A stretch of DNA of 64,000 nt, from contig NZ_AP027272.1 in assembly GCF_036322805.1 (NCBI RefSeq), forward strand, positions 744,001 to 808,000. Direction: 5' to 3'. This DNA comes from Planctobacterium marinum (GTDB lineage: Bacteria; Pseudomonadota; Gammaproteobacteria; Enterobacterales; Alteromonadaceae). Below, one piece after another: positions 27,998 through 37,290 of this stretch. Under the pieces are notes generated by a model, which saw only the letters and a program-made list of their open reading frames with translations, did not search any database and was not told the origin of the DNA. The translations under genes and the position numbers were made by a program. Positions within the stretch are counted from its first letter, which is position 1, and each line of letters starts with the position of its first letter.

Positions 27998-28756
27998 TCA
28001 GCGTACGGTCCAGCCGCCATCCAGAACTAATGATTGGCCAGTCATATTGCAAGCTTCCTTGGCCATTAAAAACTGCACTGTATGGGCAATTTCGCTTACA
28101 TTGATAAAGGCTTTTTTAGGCATCGGCTCAAGCATAATATTGTTGATCACTTCTTCTTCGCTAATGCCATGAGCCTTGGCCTGATCGGTTATTTGCTTTT
28201 CCACTAAGGGTGTTTTGACATAAGCAGGACAGATGGTGTTGATGGTGATATCGGTATCAGCAGTTTCCAGCGCCAGTACTTTAGAAAAACCCGCCAGGCC
28301 GTGTTTTGCCGCTACATAGGCGGATTTATAGGGCGATGCAATTAAACCGTGAATAGAGCCGATATTAATAATTCGGCCAAATGCCAGGTTACGCATACCA
28401 GGCAATAGTGCACGAGTCAGACGAGCCGGGCCGGTCAGCAAGATATCAACGATAAGCTGCCAGCGGTCCATGGGAAAGTCTTCCAGCGGGCTGACATGCT
28501 GAATTCCGGCATTGTTGATCAGGGTATCAACGGGTTGCTCTAGTGACGCCACAAGATTATCAATATCCGTTTGTGAGGTGACGTTCAACACATGAGTTTG
28601 ACAATGGATGTTCAGCTCTGCCAGTGTTTGCTGCGCTTGTTGCAGTGCATCCTCGTTCATATCGGTCAAAATCAACTTATGGCTGGCACCCAGATGTTTG
28701 GCGATACCCAAACCGATACCACTGGCGGCACCTGTAATGAGCACACTGTGTTGCAT
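27998..28756 (-). CDS. bdhA: 3-hydroxybutyrate dehydrogenase
   Basis: 252 residues, short-chain dehydrogenase fold: cofactor motif GAASGIGLGIA, NNAGIQHV, and catalytic SIHG/YVAAKHG with the Tyr-Lys pair. The stretches SPYKSAYVAAKHGLAGFSKV, NTICPAYVKTPLVEKQI and LDGGWTVR are specific to D-3-hydroxybutyrate dehydrogenase, which makes acetoacetate. Its ATG overlaps the stop of the PHB depolymerase gene by one base (TAATG). It is the last gene of a four-gene PHB operon. Confidence 0.93.
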   Translation of the reverse strand: MQHSVLITGAASGIGLGIAKHLGASHKLILTDMNEDALQQAQQTLAELNIHCQTHVLNVTSQTDIDNLVASLEQPVDTLINNAGIQHVSPLEDFPMDRWQLIVDILLTGPARLTRALLPGMRNLAFGRIINIGSIHGLIASPYKSAYVAAKHGLAGFSKVLALETADTDITINTICPAYVKTPLVEKQITDQAKAHGISEEEVINNIMLEPMPKKAFINVSEIAHTVQFLMAKEACNMTGQSLVLDGGWTVR

Positions 28757-29811
28757 TACTTACCTCCTGCAGCGACGCTAAGGGCGTCTTTGGGTGATTG
28801 TTTGAGTGTCTCTACCATAGTGGCAATCGCACTCATTTGTGGACCACTACGCTGTGCGAAATCGTCTCCGGTATAGCCCCACCAATCCCAGCAAGCAAGC
28901 GGGTTAAGGGGATTGTTGGAGGCAATTTGCGGGTACAGCACCACCAGATCGAGCTGGTCTGCTACGGCATTAAATCCACTGTTTTGCACATATTTATTGC
29001 CAATGGTGGCAGCGTTTTGCTGACAGCCGTGGAAGCTGATATGTAAATCGCAGGAAGCACCAGATTCACACTGTTTGGGAACATATAATGATGCGCTGTC
29101 GTCCAGTCCGGTGGCTCTGCCGTTTATTTGGCTCGGTTGCGATAGAGTGTAGAGGGTACCTTTGTTGGTATTTTGCGGCTTGTTATTAGGGTTTGCTTGT
29201 TTCTTTTGTGGATAGAGCCAGTGTAATAGCTCTGTGGCTGCATCAAAGTCACAATTATTAATAAAAGGTGTGGCACTGACGCTGCAATCCAGGCCAAAAT
29301 CGGCCGTGGGCAGACCGTGATTAAAAGGTTTGTCATTGATGAAGCGAATGTTTTTGTTACTGGTGACTTCACCGTATTGCAGAGCAAGAGCACTGCTGAC
29401 ATCGGCCCCAACTCGCTTGTCCAACGTGCCGTGCAACAACCAGACCCGATCTTGTTGCAGATTAGCGAGGGAAGCGATGGATGCTTGCGACGCAAGTTGT
29501 TGCATAGGGGCAATAAGTTCTTTTTCTGATAAAGGGCTGCCGTCTGCAAGGCATTGTTTCATGGCTACCATCAAATTGCCTTCGGAGCAATAATAAGGCC
29601 CGGCTGCGATAATACCGGCACCTGCTACCGTATCTGAGTGGGCAATGTGATACTGGTTGGCCATGTATCCGCCAGAAGATATCCCTGACACGGTTATCTG
29701 CTCACCGAGGTTTAAGGCTGCAGGGCTTTGTTCTGCACAGACGAGGCTGGTGCCCGTTAACAATACTGTGCTCAAAAACGCTGCCTGTAAGGAAGGGAGA
29801 GAGGGTTTCAT
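28756..29811 (-). CDS. Secreted PHB depolymerase-family esterase
   Basis: 351 residues with a signal peptide (VLLTGTSLVCA). The nucleophile elbow is GISSGGYMA near residue 43, followed by WLLHGTLDKRVG and ISFHGCQQNAATIG, features of extracellular short-chain PHB depolymerases with a type 2 catalytic domain. There is no separate substrate-binding domain, so soluble oligomers or amorphous polymer are plausible substrates. It is placed between a MetX-like esterase and bdhA, which would oxidise the released 3-hydroxybutyrate. Confidence 0.9.
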   Translation of the reverse strand: MKPSLPSLQAAFLSTVLLTGTSLVCAEQSPAALNLGEQITVSGISSGGYMANQYHIAHSDTVAGAGIIAAGPYYCSEGNLMVAMKQCLADGSPLSEKELIAPMQQLASQASIASLANLQQDRVWLLHGTLDKRVGADVSSALALQYGEVTSNKNIRFINDKPFNHGLPTADFGLDCSVSATPFINNCDFDAATELLHWLYPQKKQANPNNKPQNTNKGTLYTLSQPSQINGRATGLDDSASLYVPKQCESGASCDLHISFHGCQQNAATIGNKYVQNSGFNAVADQLDLVVLYPQIASNNPLNPLACWDWWGYTGDDFAQRSGPQMSAIATMVETLKQSPKDALSVAAGGK

Positions 29812-31001
29812 ACTTTTTGCTCCAGAAATTGTTTCAGGGTGTCGGCCTGTTGCTGCACGTTATAGATGCCATCCAGGTGACCCCAGTCGCCAGTTATCTC
29901 GGTGTATTGTGAGCTTTTACCAGCACTCTGTAGCATCTTGTGGGCTTGCTTTGCCATATCAGGGAACAATAATAAATCGCCCCTGGCTGGCAAAAAAAGC
30001 GACTTTGCCTGAACCTTGTTTAAGGCTTTTTCGAGGTTACCATCGTGGCCAGCCATAAATAACTGACAGGCCCGAACCAGATACAGTATGTGGTTGGCAT
30101 CCATACTGGTGGCGCGCTTGCTTGCCGCCTGGTAGAGCCAATCTACCACTTTGAAATTGTTGCGGATGTCCAGTGCCGGTGGTTGTTCCAGTGCTGAATG
30201 TTCAGGATTAAGCTGATTAAAAATGCGCGGATGCATGGCTTCCTGGGTGATGATGGCCAGTGATTGGGTTAAGCCCTCCAGCGGGGCTGAGCTGGAATAA
30301 TAATCGCCATTCTGCCAGTTCGGGTCGCTAAGTATGGGATTGGCCCATTTTTGTAATCCCGTTACCAGCCAGGCATCTGACTGTGCAACGCCAATCACAG
30401 AAACCATGCGCTCTACCATATCGGGATAAGCCACTGCCCATTCAATCGCCTGCATCGAGCCCATCGAAGGGCCAATCACAGCATGCAGTTTTGTGATCCC
30501 TAAGCTGTCCAGCAAAGCTTTTTGGGTATTCACAAAATCGCGAATGGTTACCACCGGGAAATCCAGTCCCCAGGGTTTACCTGTTGCCGGATTAATGCTG
30601 GCAGGCCCGGTGGTGACAACCTGTTCGCTATAGGCACTGACATTGGCCAAGGTATCCATACTGAGCACAAAATACCGGTTGGTGTCGATGGCTTTGCCCG
30701 GACCAATAATGGCATCCCAATAGCCGGGATTAACGTCATCTTCGGTGTATTTACCGGCGGCGTGGGAGTTGCCGGTAAAATAATGAGTGATCAGAATCGC
30801 GTTAGATTTATCGGCATTGAGTTCACCGTAAGACTCCCAGCCAAGTGTAACCTGAGGAATGGTTTTACCATTGGTTGTGTTAAAACTTTCAAGCTCCAGG
30901 GTTTGTTTTTCCACTAAAAAACTGGCCTGAGCTAATTGACAGAACAGCAATTGACAGAGAATCAACACACTGATTTTTTTGATAAAGGATAGCTGATTCA
31001 T
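29808..31001 (-). CDS. Secreted MetX-like alpha/beta hydrolase
   Basis: About 397 residues. The fold and motifs resemble homoserine O-acetyltransferase (VTLGWESYGELN, ILITHYFTGNSHAAGKY, GPSMGSMQAIEWA with the nucleophile Ser near 178, HLDGIYN with a late His). It carries a Sec signal peptide, which cytoplasmic MetX never has. It lies in a PHB operon, so an esterase acting on hydroxyacyl oligomers is more likely than methionine synthesis. ATG 31001 is taken as start (ORF opens at 31010). Its 3' end overlaps the depolymerase start by four bases. Confidence 0.82.
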   Translation of the reverse strand: MNQLSFIKKISVLILCQLLFCQLAQASFLVEKQTLELESFNTTNGKTIPQVTLGWESYGELNADKSNAILITHYFTGNSHAAGKYTEDDVNPGYWDAIIGPGKAIDTNRYFVLSMDTLANVSAYSEQVVTTGPASINPATGKPWGLDFPVVTIRDFVNTQKALLDSLGITKLHAVIGPSMGSMQAIEWAVAYPDMVERMVSVIGVAQSDAWLVTGLQKWANPILSDPNWQNGDYYSSSAPLEGLTQSLAIITQEAMHPRIFNQLNPEHSALEQPPALDIRNNFKVVDWLYQAASKRATSMDANHILYLVRACQLFMAGHDGNLEKALNKVQAKSLFLPARGDLLLFPDMAKQAHKMLQSAGKSSQYTEITGDWGHLDGIYNVQQQADTLKQFLEQKV

Positions 31002-31017
31002 AATACACATCTCATAA

Positions 31018-32334
31018 TCAAAACAGGATAAACAAGGTGACAGCCAGGGCCAGGCCTATGAGGGGTACAATACCTGTCATGGCAAACATGGACCAGTAGG
31101 CACTGGCGTGGGTTTCTTTACAAATAGCACGAATCGTGGTGACTACATAGCCATTGTGGGGCAGTGTATCCAGTGCTCCTGAACTGATGGCGACCACTCG
31201 GTGCAATTCTTCCGGATCAACGCCTTGGTCAATGTAGTGGGGAGCCAGCAAAGGTAAAGCGATTGCCTGACCACCGGATGCAGAACCAGTTAAGCCTGCA
31301 ATTACTGATACCGCTACTGCTGCGCCAATCAACTCATTGCCGGGAATTTGGGTCATCACATCTACAGCTACCTGAAAGGCTTCGGTGTTTTTTACCACTG
31401 CGCCAAAACCCACAACAGCAGCGGTGTTCCCGATGGCAATCAAGCAGCCAGTAGTGCCTTCGTTAATGGCATTGTTGAGGCTTCTGAAATATTTGAAGCA
31501 TAGGACCAGGATACTCAAAACGCCGCCGCCTAACGCCAGAATCAGGGCTTTGTGACCAAAGGCATCGTGTAAAAAGAAAGACAGCAACAACACTACCAAA
31601 AGGGGAATAAAACCTAAGGCGGGATGGGGCAAGGTGTCTTTGTCTTGTGGGCTGCTAAGGCCCGGATCATCCTCGCGACTTTCGAAGCATTCACCGTTGG
31701 CAACGGCTTTGCCAATCATCTTTTTCAGCCACCAGTAGCCAAAGGTGGCCATAAAAATCGCCACTACCAAACTCACCTGCCAGCCGGCATAAGGGGTAGT
31801 ACCGAGGTATTTAATGGGGATCCAGTTTTGAATTTCTGGTGAGCCCGCTGATGTCATGGTAAAGGTCACCGAACCAAAGGCCAGTACCGCAGGAATAAAG
31901 CGACGTGGCAAGTTGGCATCTTTAAACAGACTGAGCGCCATCGGATAAACCGAAAAAGCCACTACAAATAAGTTAACCCCGCCGTAGGTTAAGATGGCGC
32001 AAGCGGCGATTACCGCAAATACTGCGTGTTGCATGCCAAGCTTGCCTACAATCCAATGGGCGACACTGTCGGCAAGACCGGTATCTTCCATAAACTTACC
32101 AAACAGGGAGCCCAGCAAAAACATAAAAAACCAGGCAGCAATAAAACTGGTAAAGCCCGACATGTAGAAACTCACCAGATCGTCGCTGCTGGCCAGCAGT
32201 GGTAAACCATTGGTAAGTGCCACAAGTGCGGCGCATAATGGTGCGCTGATGAATAAATTCATGCCCCGCATAGTTAGTACAATCAGCAGTACCAAGCCGC
32301 CGATCAGGCCCATCATTCCGATAAAGTCTGTCAA
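31018..32334 (-). CDS. GntP-family permease, probable 3-hydroxybutyrate transporter
   Basis: 438 residues, 11-13 hydrophobic segments, GntP/CitMHS-like pattern (VIAGLTGSASGGQAIALPLLAP, SSGALDTLPHNGYVVTTI). Family members carry gluconate and related hydroxy acids, and some carry D-3-hydroxybutyrate. It is the first gene of the operon with two secreted esterases and bdhA, which points to uptake of 3-hydroxybutyrate monomers or short oligomers at the inner membrane. Confidence 0.88.
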   Translation of the reverse strand: MTDFIGMMGLIGGLVLLIVLTMRGMNLFISAPLCAALVALTNGLPLLASSDDLVSFYMSGFTSFIAAWFFMFLLGSLFGKFMEDTGLADSVAHWIVGKLGMQHAVFAVIAACAILTYGGVNLFVVAFSVYPMALSLFKDANLPRRFIPAVLAFGSVTFTMTSAGSPEIQNWIPIKYLGTTPYAGWQVSLVVAIFMATFGYWWLKKMIGKAVANGECFESREDDPGLSSPQDKDTLPHPALGFIPLLVVLLLSFFLHDAFGHKALILALGGGVLSILVLCFKYFRSLNNAINEGTTGCLIAIGNTAAVVGFGAVVKNTEAFQVAVDVMTQIPGNELIGAAVAVSVIAGLTGSASGGQAIALPLLAPHYIDQGVDPEELHRVVAISSGALDTLPHNGYVVTTIRAICKETHASAYWSMFAMTGIVPLIGLALAVTLFILF

Positions 32335-32398
32335 AATCTCATACTCCTTACGCCATGCCCAAACCCGGATCCCCGGATTGTGGTAACGGCATTGAAAA

Positions 32399-32433
32399 CA
32401 GCCTCCATAGCGTTGAAGCTGCTATGGAGGCTG
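32399..32433. promoter_or_regulatory. 13-bp perfect stem-loop in the PHB operon leader
   Basis: CAGCCTCCATAGC and its exact complement are separated by nine bases, 65 bp upstream of the GntP-permease start. It could be an operator, a leader structure of the minus-strand operon, or a terminator-like element. No T-run follows. Confidence 0.5.
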
Positions 32434-32509
32434 TAAAACCCTGCAAAACGGACATTGAGATGGAGGAGTTTCGAATGGATTCTGAAACAGGATTGAATTT
32501 TTGCATATG

Positions 32510-32521
32510 GTACTTAAGTAC
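32510..32521. promoter_or_regulatory. 12-bp palindrome GTACTTAAGTAC
   Basis: A perfect palindrome midway between the divergent permease and receptor genes, a plausible operator for both. The regulator is not identifiable here. The rest of the 332-base gap shows no gene. Confidence 0.4.
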
Positions 32522-32666
32522 AGCATACCAAATGTAAAAAATTCGTTAATGTAGCTGCGACATTGAGTGAAGGCGGGCTTAACACCGCTTATATCAACGA
32601 CGTTAACTTGTTAATTCTTATAAAAAATAACGTTTCGTGGATATGGCATAGCAAAGGGTATGTACT

Positions 32667-35003
32667 ATGAACAACACAACGATTAAAGCAACGCAGACTG
32701 ACAAAGGTCGACGCAGCAAACTGTCACTTGCCGTGCTGGTGGCGCTGGCAGGCAGTGGATTGTCTGGCAATGCATTGGCTCAGGAGGCTGAACAGGAAAC
32801 CAAAGGTCTGGAAAAGATTCAGGTTACCGCACGAAAAACGGTAGAAAGTATTCAGGAAGTACCGGTGGCTATTACCTCGGTTTCAGCTGACGAATTGGCG
32901 GAAAACGGTCTGGCAGAAATTACCGAAATCCAAAGTTTATCTCCCAATACCACCTTACAGCGCAGTCGTGGCACTAACAGTACCCTTACCGCTTTCATCC
33001 GCGGCGTAGGCCAGCAAGATCCGCTTTGGGGTTATGAGCCAGGCGTCGGTATTTACATTGATGATGTGTATTTGGCTCGTCCTCAAGGTGCGGTGCTGGA
33101 TATTCTGGATGTGGAACGCATCGAAGTTTTACGCGGCCCGCAAGGCACGCTATATGGTAAAAACACCATTGGTGGCGCAATTAAATATGTCACTAAAGCT
33201 ATGTCTGGTGATCCAGAGTTTTCCGTGCAAGGATCAATAGGTAGCTACAATCAACGTGATTTAAAAGTGACTGGACAATACCCTATCAGCGAACAGTTGT
33301 ACGTGGGCTTTGGTTACGCATCTCTAAATCGTGATGGCTTTGGGGAGTATTTACAGTCTGACTTAGACGGTCAAGACCGAGAAAACTACAATAAAGAAGT
33401 GACCGCGGCCCGCATCACCCTGGAGTACAAACCTTCCGACGATTTGTTCTTTCGCCTGGCGTGGGATAAAACCGATGATGACTCCAATGCTAAAGGCGGC
33501 TATCGCTTGTTGCCCAGTATATTGACGGATGCGCCGGTACCGGATAGCGTTTATGACTCCTACACCAGTTTACCTACCTGGAACAAAGTAGAACTGGAAG
33601 GTTTGAGTTTTACCGCTTCCTGGGATGTGAGCGATAGCACCACATTAAAGTATGTGTTTTCTGACCGCGAAAGCTATTCCCCCACCAATATCGACTTTGA
33701 CAATACTCCGTTGCGTATCTTTGATGTGCCGGCCATTTATGACGATGAGCAAACCACCCACGAATTACAGCTCAATTACGTCAACGGTGATTTTAGTCTG
33801 GTATCGGGATTGTACCACTACGATGGTGAATCCTGTGGTCAATTTGAGGCGATTCTTGAAGTACTGGGTGTAGGAGTATTTGGTACGCCAGGTTTGACTC
33901 GCGAAGTATCCGGCTGCAGTAACTCCACCAGTAAGGCAGTTTATGCCCAAGGTAGCTTTGAACTCTCTGATAAATGGTCTATGACACTAGGCGCACGCTA
34001 CACCCAAGATGAGCGCGAAGCCACGGTAAACAATGGATTAGTTTTCGAGACTATTTATCCGGAATCCGGATGGGTGCCGGGTTATGTGCGCGACGAAGCT
34101 ACCATTGCTGCGTTCGTGCCTACTGTGCTGGATGATGAAGACGACTGGTCACGCTTCACCCCACGAGTGGGTGTAGAGTATCAACACAGCGACGACGTTA
34201 TGTTTTATGCCTCGTATGCTCAAGGCTTTAAATCCGGTACCTTTAATCCTCGCGCTCAGGCTTTGGATGTCCCTGAGGTAGCAGCAGATCCGGAAATTGT
34301 GGATAGTTTTGAACTAGGAATGAGGAGTGATTGGGGGGATAACCTCAGAGCCAACCTTACCTGGTTTACCCTTGATCACAAAGATCGCCAGTACATTTCT
34401 ATTTTACCTGGCGATGGATACGAGGATCTCAATCAGCGTTTAACAAATGCAGGTAAATCAGAAGCATCAGGTATTGAAGCCGAATTTACTTATCTTGCCA
34501 GTGATGCATTAACCTTCAACCTCAACATCGGCTGGATTGATGCTGATTTCACCGAAGTTCTGGATACCGATCCAACTACAGGTGAGCTATTTGATAAATC
34601 CGACCGCTTCAGCATTTCTAACACGCCGGATCTCACCTATAACCTGGGGCTGAACTATGCTTTTGACAATCAGTTCGGTGATTTTGTCTTTAATGCCAAC
34701 TATTACTATCGCGACGATTATGTGTTGTTCGAAGAAGACAGTCTGTTAACTCAAGATGGTTATGGCCTGCTGAATATGAGCCTGAACTGGTACAGCGCCA
34801 GTGGCGACTGGACAGCAGGACTGCACCTTAAGAACCTGACGGATGAGGAATATATGGTAGGTGGTTATCAGTTTGTAACCCCAGACCAATCTGACCCTAC
34901 AGACATCAGTTTATACACGCCGGGTCTTGGCGGAGATAATACACTGATTGCCTATTACGGCGATCCACGCACTGTTACCCTCACGGTAGGCTATCGATTC
35001 TAA
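32667..35003 (+). CDS. TonB-dependent outer-membrane receptor
   Basis: 778 residues. A signal peptide ends near NALAQEAEQ. A TonB-box-like KIQVTARKT is followed by a plug domain (IYIDDVYLARPQG, VERIEVLRGPQGTLYGKN, GGAIKYVTK) and a 22-strand barrel ending in the canonical VTLTVGYRF. It has the features of the large family that imports non-siderophore substrates. Divergent transcription from the PHB operon suggests uptake of 3-hydroxyalkanoate oligomers; that is inference. The start is ATG 32667. Confidence 0.92.
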   Translation: MNNTTIKATQTDKGRRSKLSLAVLVALAGSGLSGNALAQEAEQETKGLEKIQVTARKTVESIQEVPVAITSVSADELAENGLAEITEIQSLSPNTTLQRSRGTNSTLTAFIRGVGQQDPLWGYEPGVGIYIDDVYLARPQGAVLDILDVERIEVLRGPQGTLYGKNTIGGAIKYVTKAMSGDPEFSVQGSIGSYNQRDLKVTGQYPISEQLYVGFGYASLNRDGFGEYLQSDLDGQDRENYNKEVTAARITLEYKPSDDLFFRLAWDKTDDDSNAKGGYRLLPSILTDAPVPDSVYDSYTSLPTWNKVELEGLSFTASWDVSDSTTLKYVFSDRESYSPTNIDFDNTPLRIFDVPAIYDDEQTTHELQLNYVNGDFSLVSGLYHYDGESCGQFEAILEVLGVGVFGTPGLTREVSGCSNSTSKAVYAQGSFELSDKWSMTLGARYTQDEREATVNNGLVFETIYPESGWVPGYVRDEATIAAFVPTVLDDEDDWSRFTPRVGVEYQHSDDVMFYASYAQGFKSGTFNPRAQALDVPEVAADPEIVDSFELGMRSDWGDNLRANLTWFTLDHKDRQYISILPGDGYEDLNQRLTNAGKSEASGIEAEFTYLASDALTFNLNIGWIDADFTEVLDTDPTTGELFDKSDRFSISNTPDLTYNLGLNYAFDNQFGDFVFNANYYYRDDYVLFEEDSLLTQDGYGLLNMSLNWYSASGDWTAGLHLKNLTDEEYMVGGYQFVTPDQSDPTDISLYTPGLGGDNTLIAYYGDPRTVTLTVGYRF

Positions 35004-35025
35004 GTGCGGATGTGTGTGCACGTTT

Positions 35026-35053
35026 GCGGGTGTTCCGGCACCCGCCGTTTTTC
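35026..35053 (+). terminator. Intrinsic terminator of the TonB-dependent receptor gene
   Basis: GCGGGTG/CACCCGC stem with a six-base loop is followed by a five-T run, 23 bases after the stop codon. Confidence 0.82.
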
Positions 35054-35119
35054 TGTTCTGTTATGTGAGGTGGATTGTTTCCACTGCAACCATCAAGTAC
35101 ATTATGGGGACAAATACCT

Positions 35120-35773
35120 ATGACAACCCCTGATGCCGTGAAAGCCATAGTTGCTGATGACCATCCGCTGTTTCGCGCAGCACTGACCCAGGCGATTTTA
35201 CAATCGTTGGGGCAATGCCAAATCGTGGAGGCGCAAAGCTTTCCTGAGGTGCGGGATGCCTTAAAGGCGCAACCGGAAGTAGAGTTTATTTTTTTAGATT
35301 TAAACATGCCCGGCTGTGACGGTTTCAGTGGCCTAACTGAGCTGCGCCACACCTGGCCAGATATCCTTGTGATCATGGTGTCTGGCAACGAAGACCCCAG
35401 CATCATCACACGCGCGATTCATCTGGGGGCCAGCGGATACATTCCTAAATCTGCCTCATTAGGTAATATCTCTGAGGCGGTGGATACCGTTGCCAATGGA
35501 GAAGTGTGGTTGCCGCAGGGCATCGATCTGGATCAGGTAACGGAAACAGAGTCCGAAGAAAAGCAACTAGCCGCCAAAGTGGAAAAGCTGACACCTGCGC
35601 AATTTAAAGTGCTGCAATTACTCAGCGATGGCTTGCTGAACAAACAAATTGCCTGGGAATTGCAGATTCAGGAACGCACGGTAAAACATCACGTTTCCGC
35701 CATTTTAGAAAAACTCCAGGTAAATAATCGCACCCAAGCTGGTTTAATACTGCAACAACTACGACAGGTATAA
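35120..35773 (+). CDS. LuxR/NarL-type response regulator (second CrbR/ErdR-like copy)
   Basis: About 217 residues. The receiver domain has the acidic pair in VADDHP and the phospho-acceptor Asp in FLDLNMPG; Lys in GYIPKSA. The helix-turn-helix has LTPAQFKVLQLL, LLNKQIAWEL and TVKHHV. It shares the same layout and many exact words with the regulator at 35-679. ATG 35120 gives a typical N-terminus; the ORF opens at 35075. Its likely partner is the symporter-kinase at 38893-42345, but cross-pairing with 8078-11506 cannot be excluded. Confidence 0.9.
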   Translation: MTTPDAVKAIVADDHPLFRAALTQAILQSLGQCQIVEAQSFPEVRDALKAQPEVEFIFLDLNMPGCDGFSGLTELRHTWPDILVIMVSGNEDPSIITRAIHLGASGYIPKSASLGNISEAVDTVANGEVWLPQGIDLDQVTETESEEKQLAAKVEKLTPAQFKVLQLLSDGLLNKQIAWELQIQERTVKHHVSAILEKLQVNNRTQAGLILQQLRQV

Positions 35774-35808
35774 CCGACGTTTGTTATGCCATTCTCTATG
35801 GAGTTGCC

Positions 35809-36285
35809 ATGCTAATTACACCGGAAACTGTGGGGCCAAATCTAAGTGGGGTATTGCTACTTAAAATTGCCGCAGGTTTGAGTTTTGTTGCTGCAATATT
35901 GCATATCGCCATTATCTTTGGCGGGCCGCAGTGGTATCGCTTTTTTGGGGCCGGGGAGGGCATGGCCAAGCTGGCGGAAATGGGCAGTTACCAACCCGCC
36001 ATAACCACCTTGATCATCGCTGCTATTTTATTTCTGTGGGGATTGTATGGCTTGTCAGGGGCGGGAGTCATTCCACCATTACCACTGCAAAAACTGGCCC
36101 TTTGCACTATTGCCTTTATCTATGTGGCACGCGGTCTTGCGGGCTTTATCCTGCCTTTTATAACTAATCATCCCGCTATCAGCCAAAACTCCGTTACCTT
36201 CTGGTTGGTAAGCTCCACTGTATGCACGCTGTTTGGCGTTTTCTATCTATTGGGAACCGTAAAAAACTGGTCAACATTGGGGTAA
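35809..36285 (+). CDS. Four-helix membrane protein of unknown function
   Basis: 158 residues with four hydrophobic helices. The pattern (LLLKIAAGLSFVAAILHIAI, GPQWYRFFGAGEGMA, LWGLYGLSGAGVIPPLP) is common in small inner-membrane proteins of marine gammaproteobacteria. GGAG precedes the ATG. I cannot name a function. Confidence 0.65.
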   Translation: MLITPETVGPNLSGVLLLKIAAGLSFVAAILHIAIIFGGPQWYRFFGAGEGMAKLAEMGSYQPAITTLIIAAILFLWGLYGLSGAGVIPPLPLQKLALCTIAFIYVARGLAGFILPFITNHPAISQNSVTFWLVSSTVCTLFGVFYLLGTVKNWSTLG

Positions 36286-36330
36286 AGCTGGCAAGATTGA
36301 TTGTAGAGATATTTTATCAAAGTCAATCTA

Positions 36331-36702
36331 ATGCAATTCGACCATATTAATATCAGCGCCCCGGCGGCATTATTGAAACAAGAAAGAGATTTTTTATGTG
36401 AAGTGTTTGCTGTGAAAGAAGGTTTTCGACCTGACTTTTCCCGGTCAGGCTATTGGTTGTATCACGGTGAGAATGCCTTCTTTCACTTGATGGAAAGTGA
36501 GCTTCATAACAAACCCGAGCAACCCGCTCATTTAGATCATGTGGCGCTGCGTATGCAGGGGTTAGGTGATTTTTTACAGAAATTAAAGTCATTGGAAATT
36601 GACTATAAAATCATGACGCAGAAAGCCTTGTCTATCACTCAAGTGTTCTTTTACACGCCTTCAGCAATTCGATTGGAAGTGGTATTTCATGAATCGCTTT
36701 AA
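36331..36702 (+). CDS. VOC (glyoxalase-fold) family protein
   Basis: 123 residues, a single vicinal-oxygen-chelate module. Metal-ligand-like positions: FDHINI at the N-terminus, LDHVALRM near residue 70 and RLEVVFHE at the end. Such single modules dimerise to form metal-dependent lyases, dioxygenases or resistance proteins; the substrate is unknown. Confidence 0.8.
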   Translation: MQFDHINISAPAALLKQERDFLCEVFAVKEGFRPDFSRSGYWLYHGENAFFHLMESELHNKPEQPAHLDHVALRMQGLGDFLQKLKSLEIDYKIMTQKALSITQVFFYTPSAIRLEVVFHESL

Positions 36703-36845
36703 CGGATGTGAGGCATTGATTACACATACGTTATGAACTAAAGTGGAATTTGAGTGTCAAAAAATTACCAGTATTGTGGTCACGCTCTTTGTATACTGGA
36801 TGTCTGGCTCATCAATGAGCCCATACAATCGAAAGGAAATTCACT

Positions 36846-37277
36846 ATGAAAACACTAAAAATATCGTTAGTTATGTTGGGTTCTGCGCTGTTATTGGGCT
36901 GTGCCAGCTCCGCTGAGCAAGCAAAAGCGACCTTTGATAAAGACAACGACCCACGGGTTGGCGAGGAAGTGAGCCAGGTGTGTTACGCCCGAAATATTTC
37001 TGGTTGGAGCAATGTGGACAATGACGACAATGCTTTGATAGTGAGCATTCGCAACAAAGAAACTTACAAAGTTGATTTGATCGGTGGCTGCAACCCCGAT
37101 TGGGCAATCAACAAGGTGGCGGTGATTACACGTGGTGCCAATGGTTGTATGAGTGCAGGCGACAGACTGGCAACAGATTCACAGCTGAATAAGCAGGCTT
37201 CTTGCACTATTCGCGGCATTTATAAGTGGAATGCCGACTCTGGCAAAGAGGTAGCAAAGCCGGAAGCTGCCGAATAA
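36846..37277 (+). CDS. DUF6491-like lipoprotein
   Basis: 143 residues with a lipobox (LLGCAS) at residues 17-22. The mature part has four Cys (VCYARNISGW, GGCNPDWAI, NGCMSAGD, ASCTIRGI) in the spacing of the DUF6491 family. A small stem GGCTCAT/ATGAGCC lies in the 5' leader (36806-36821). The function is unknown. Confidence 0.75.
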   Translation: MKTLKISLVMLGSALLLGCASSAEQAKATFDKDNDPRVGEEVSQVCYARNISGWSNVDNDDNALIVSIRNKETYKVDLIGGCNPDWAINKVAVITRGANGCMSAGDRLATDSQLNKQASCTIRGIYKWNADSGKEVAKPEAAE

Positions 37278-37290
37278 CACTCTTCGTTAT

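Noticed and set aside
29808-31001. Homoserine O-acetyltransferase (metX)
   Set aside because: Motifs are MetX-like, but the signal peptide and the PHB-operon context argue against methionine synthesis.
32355-32537. 60-codon plus-strand ORF between permease and receptor
   Set aside because: It crosses the stem-loop and the palindrome; no ribosome site and no recognisable protein character.
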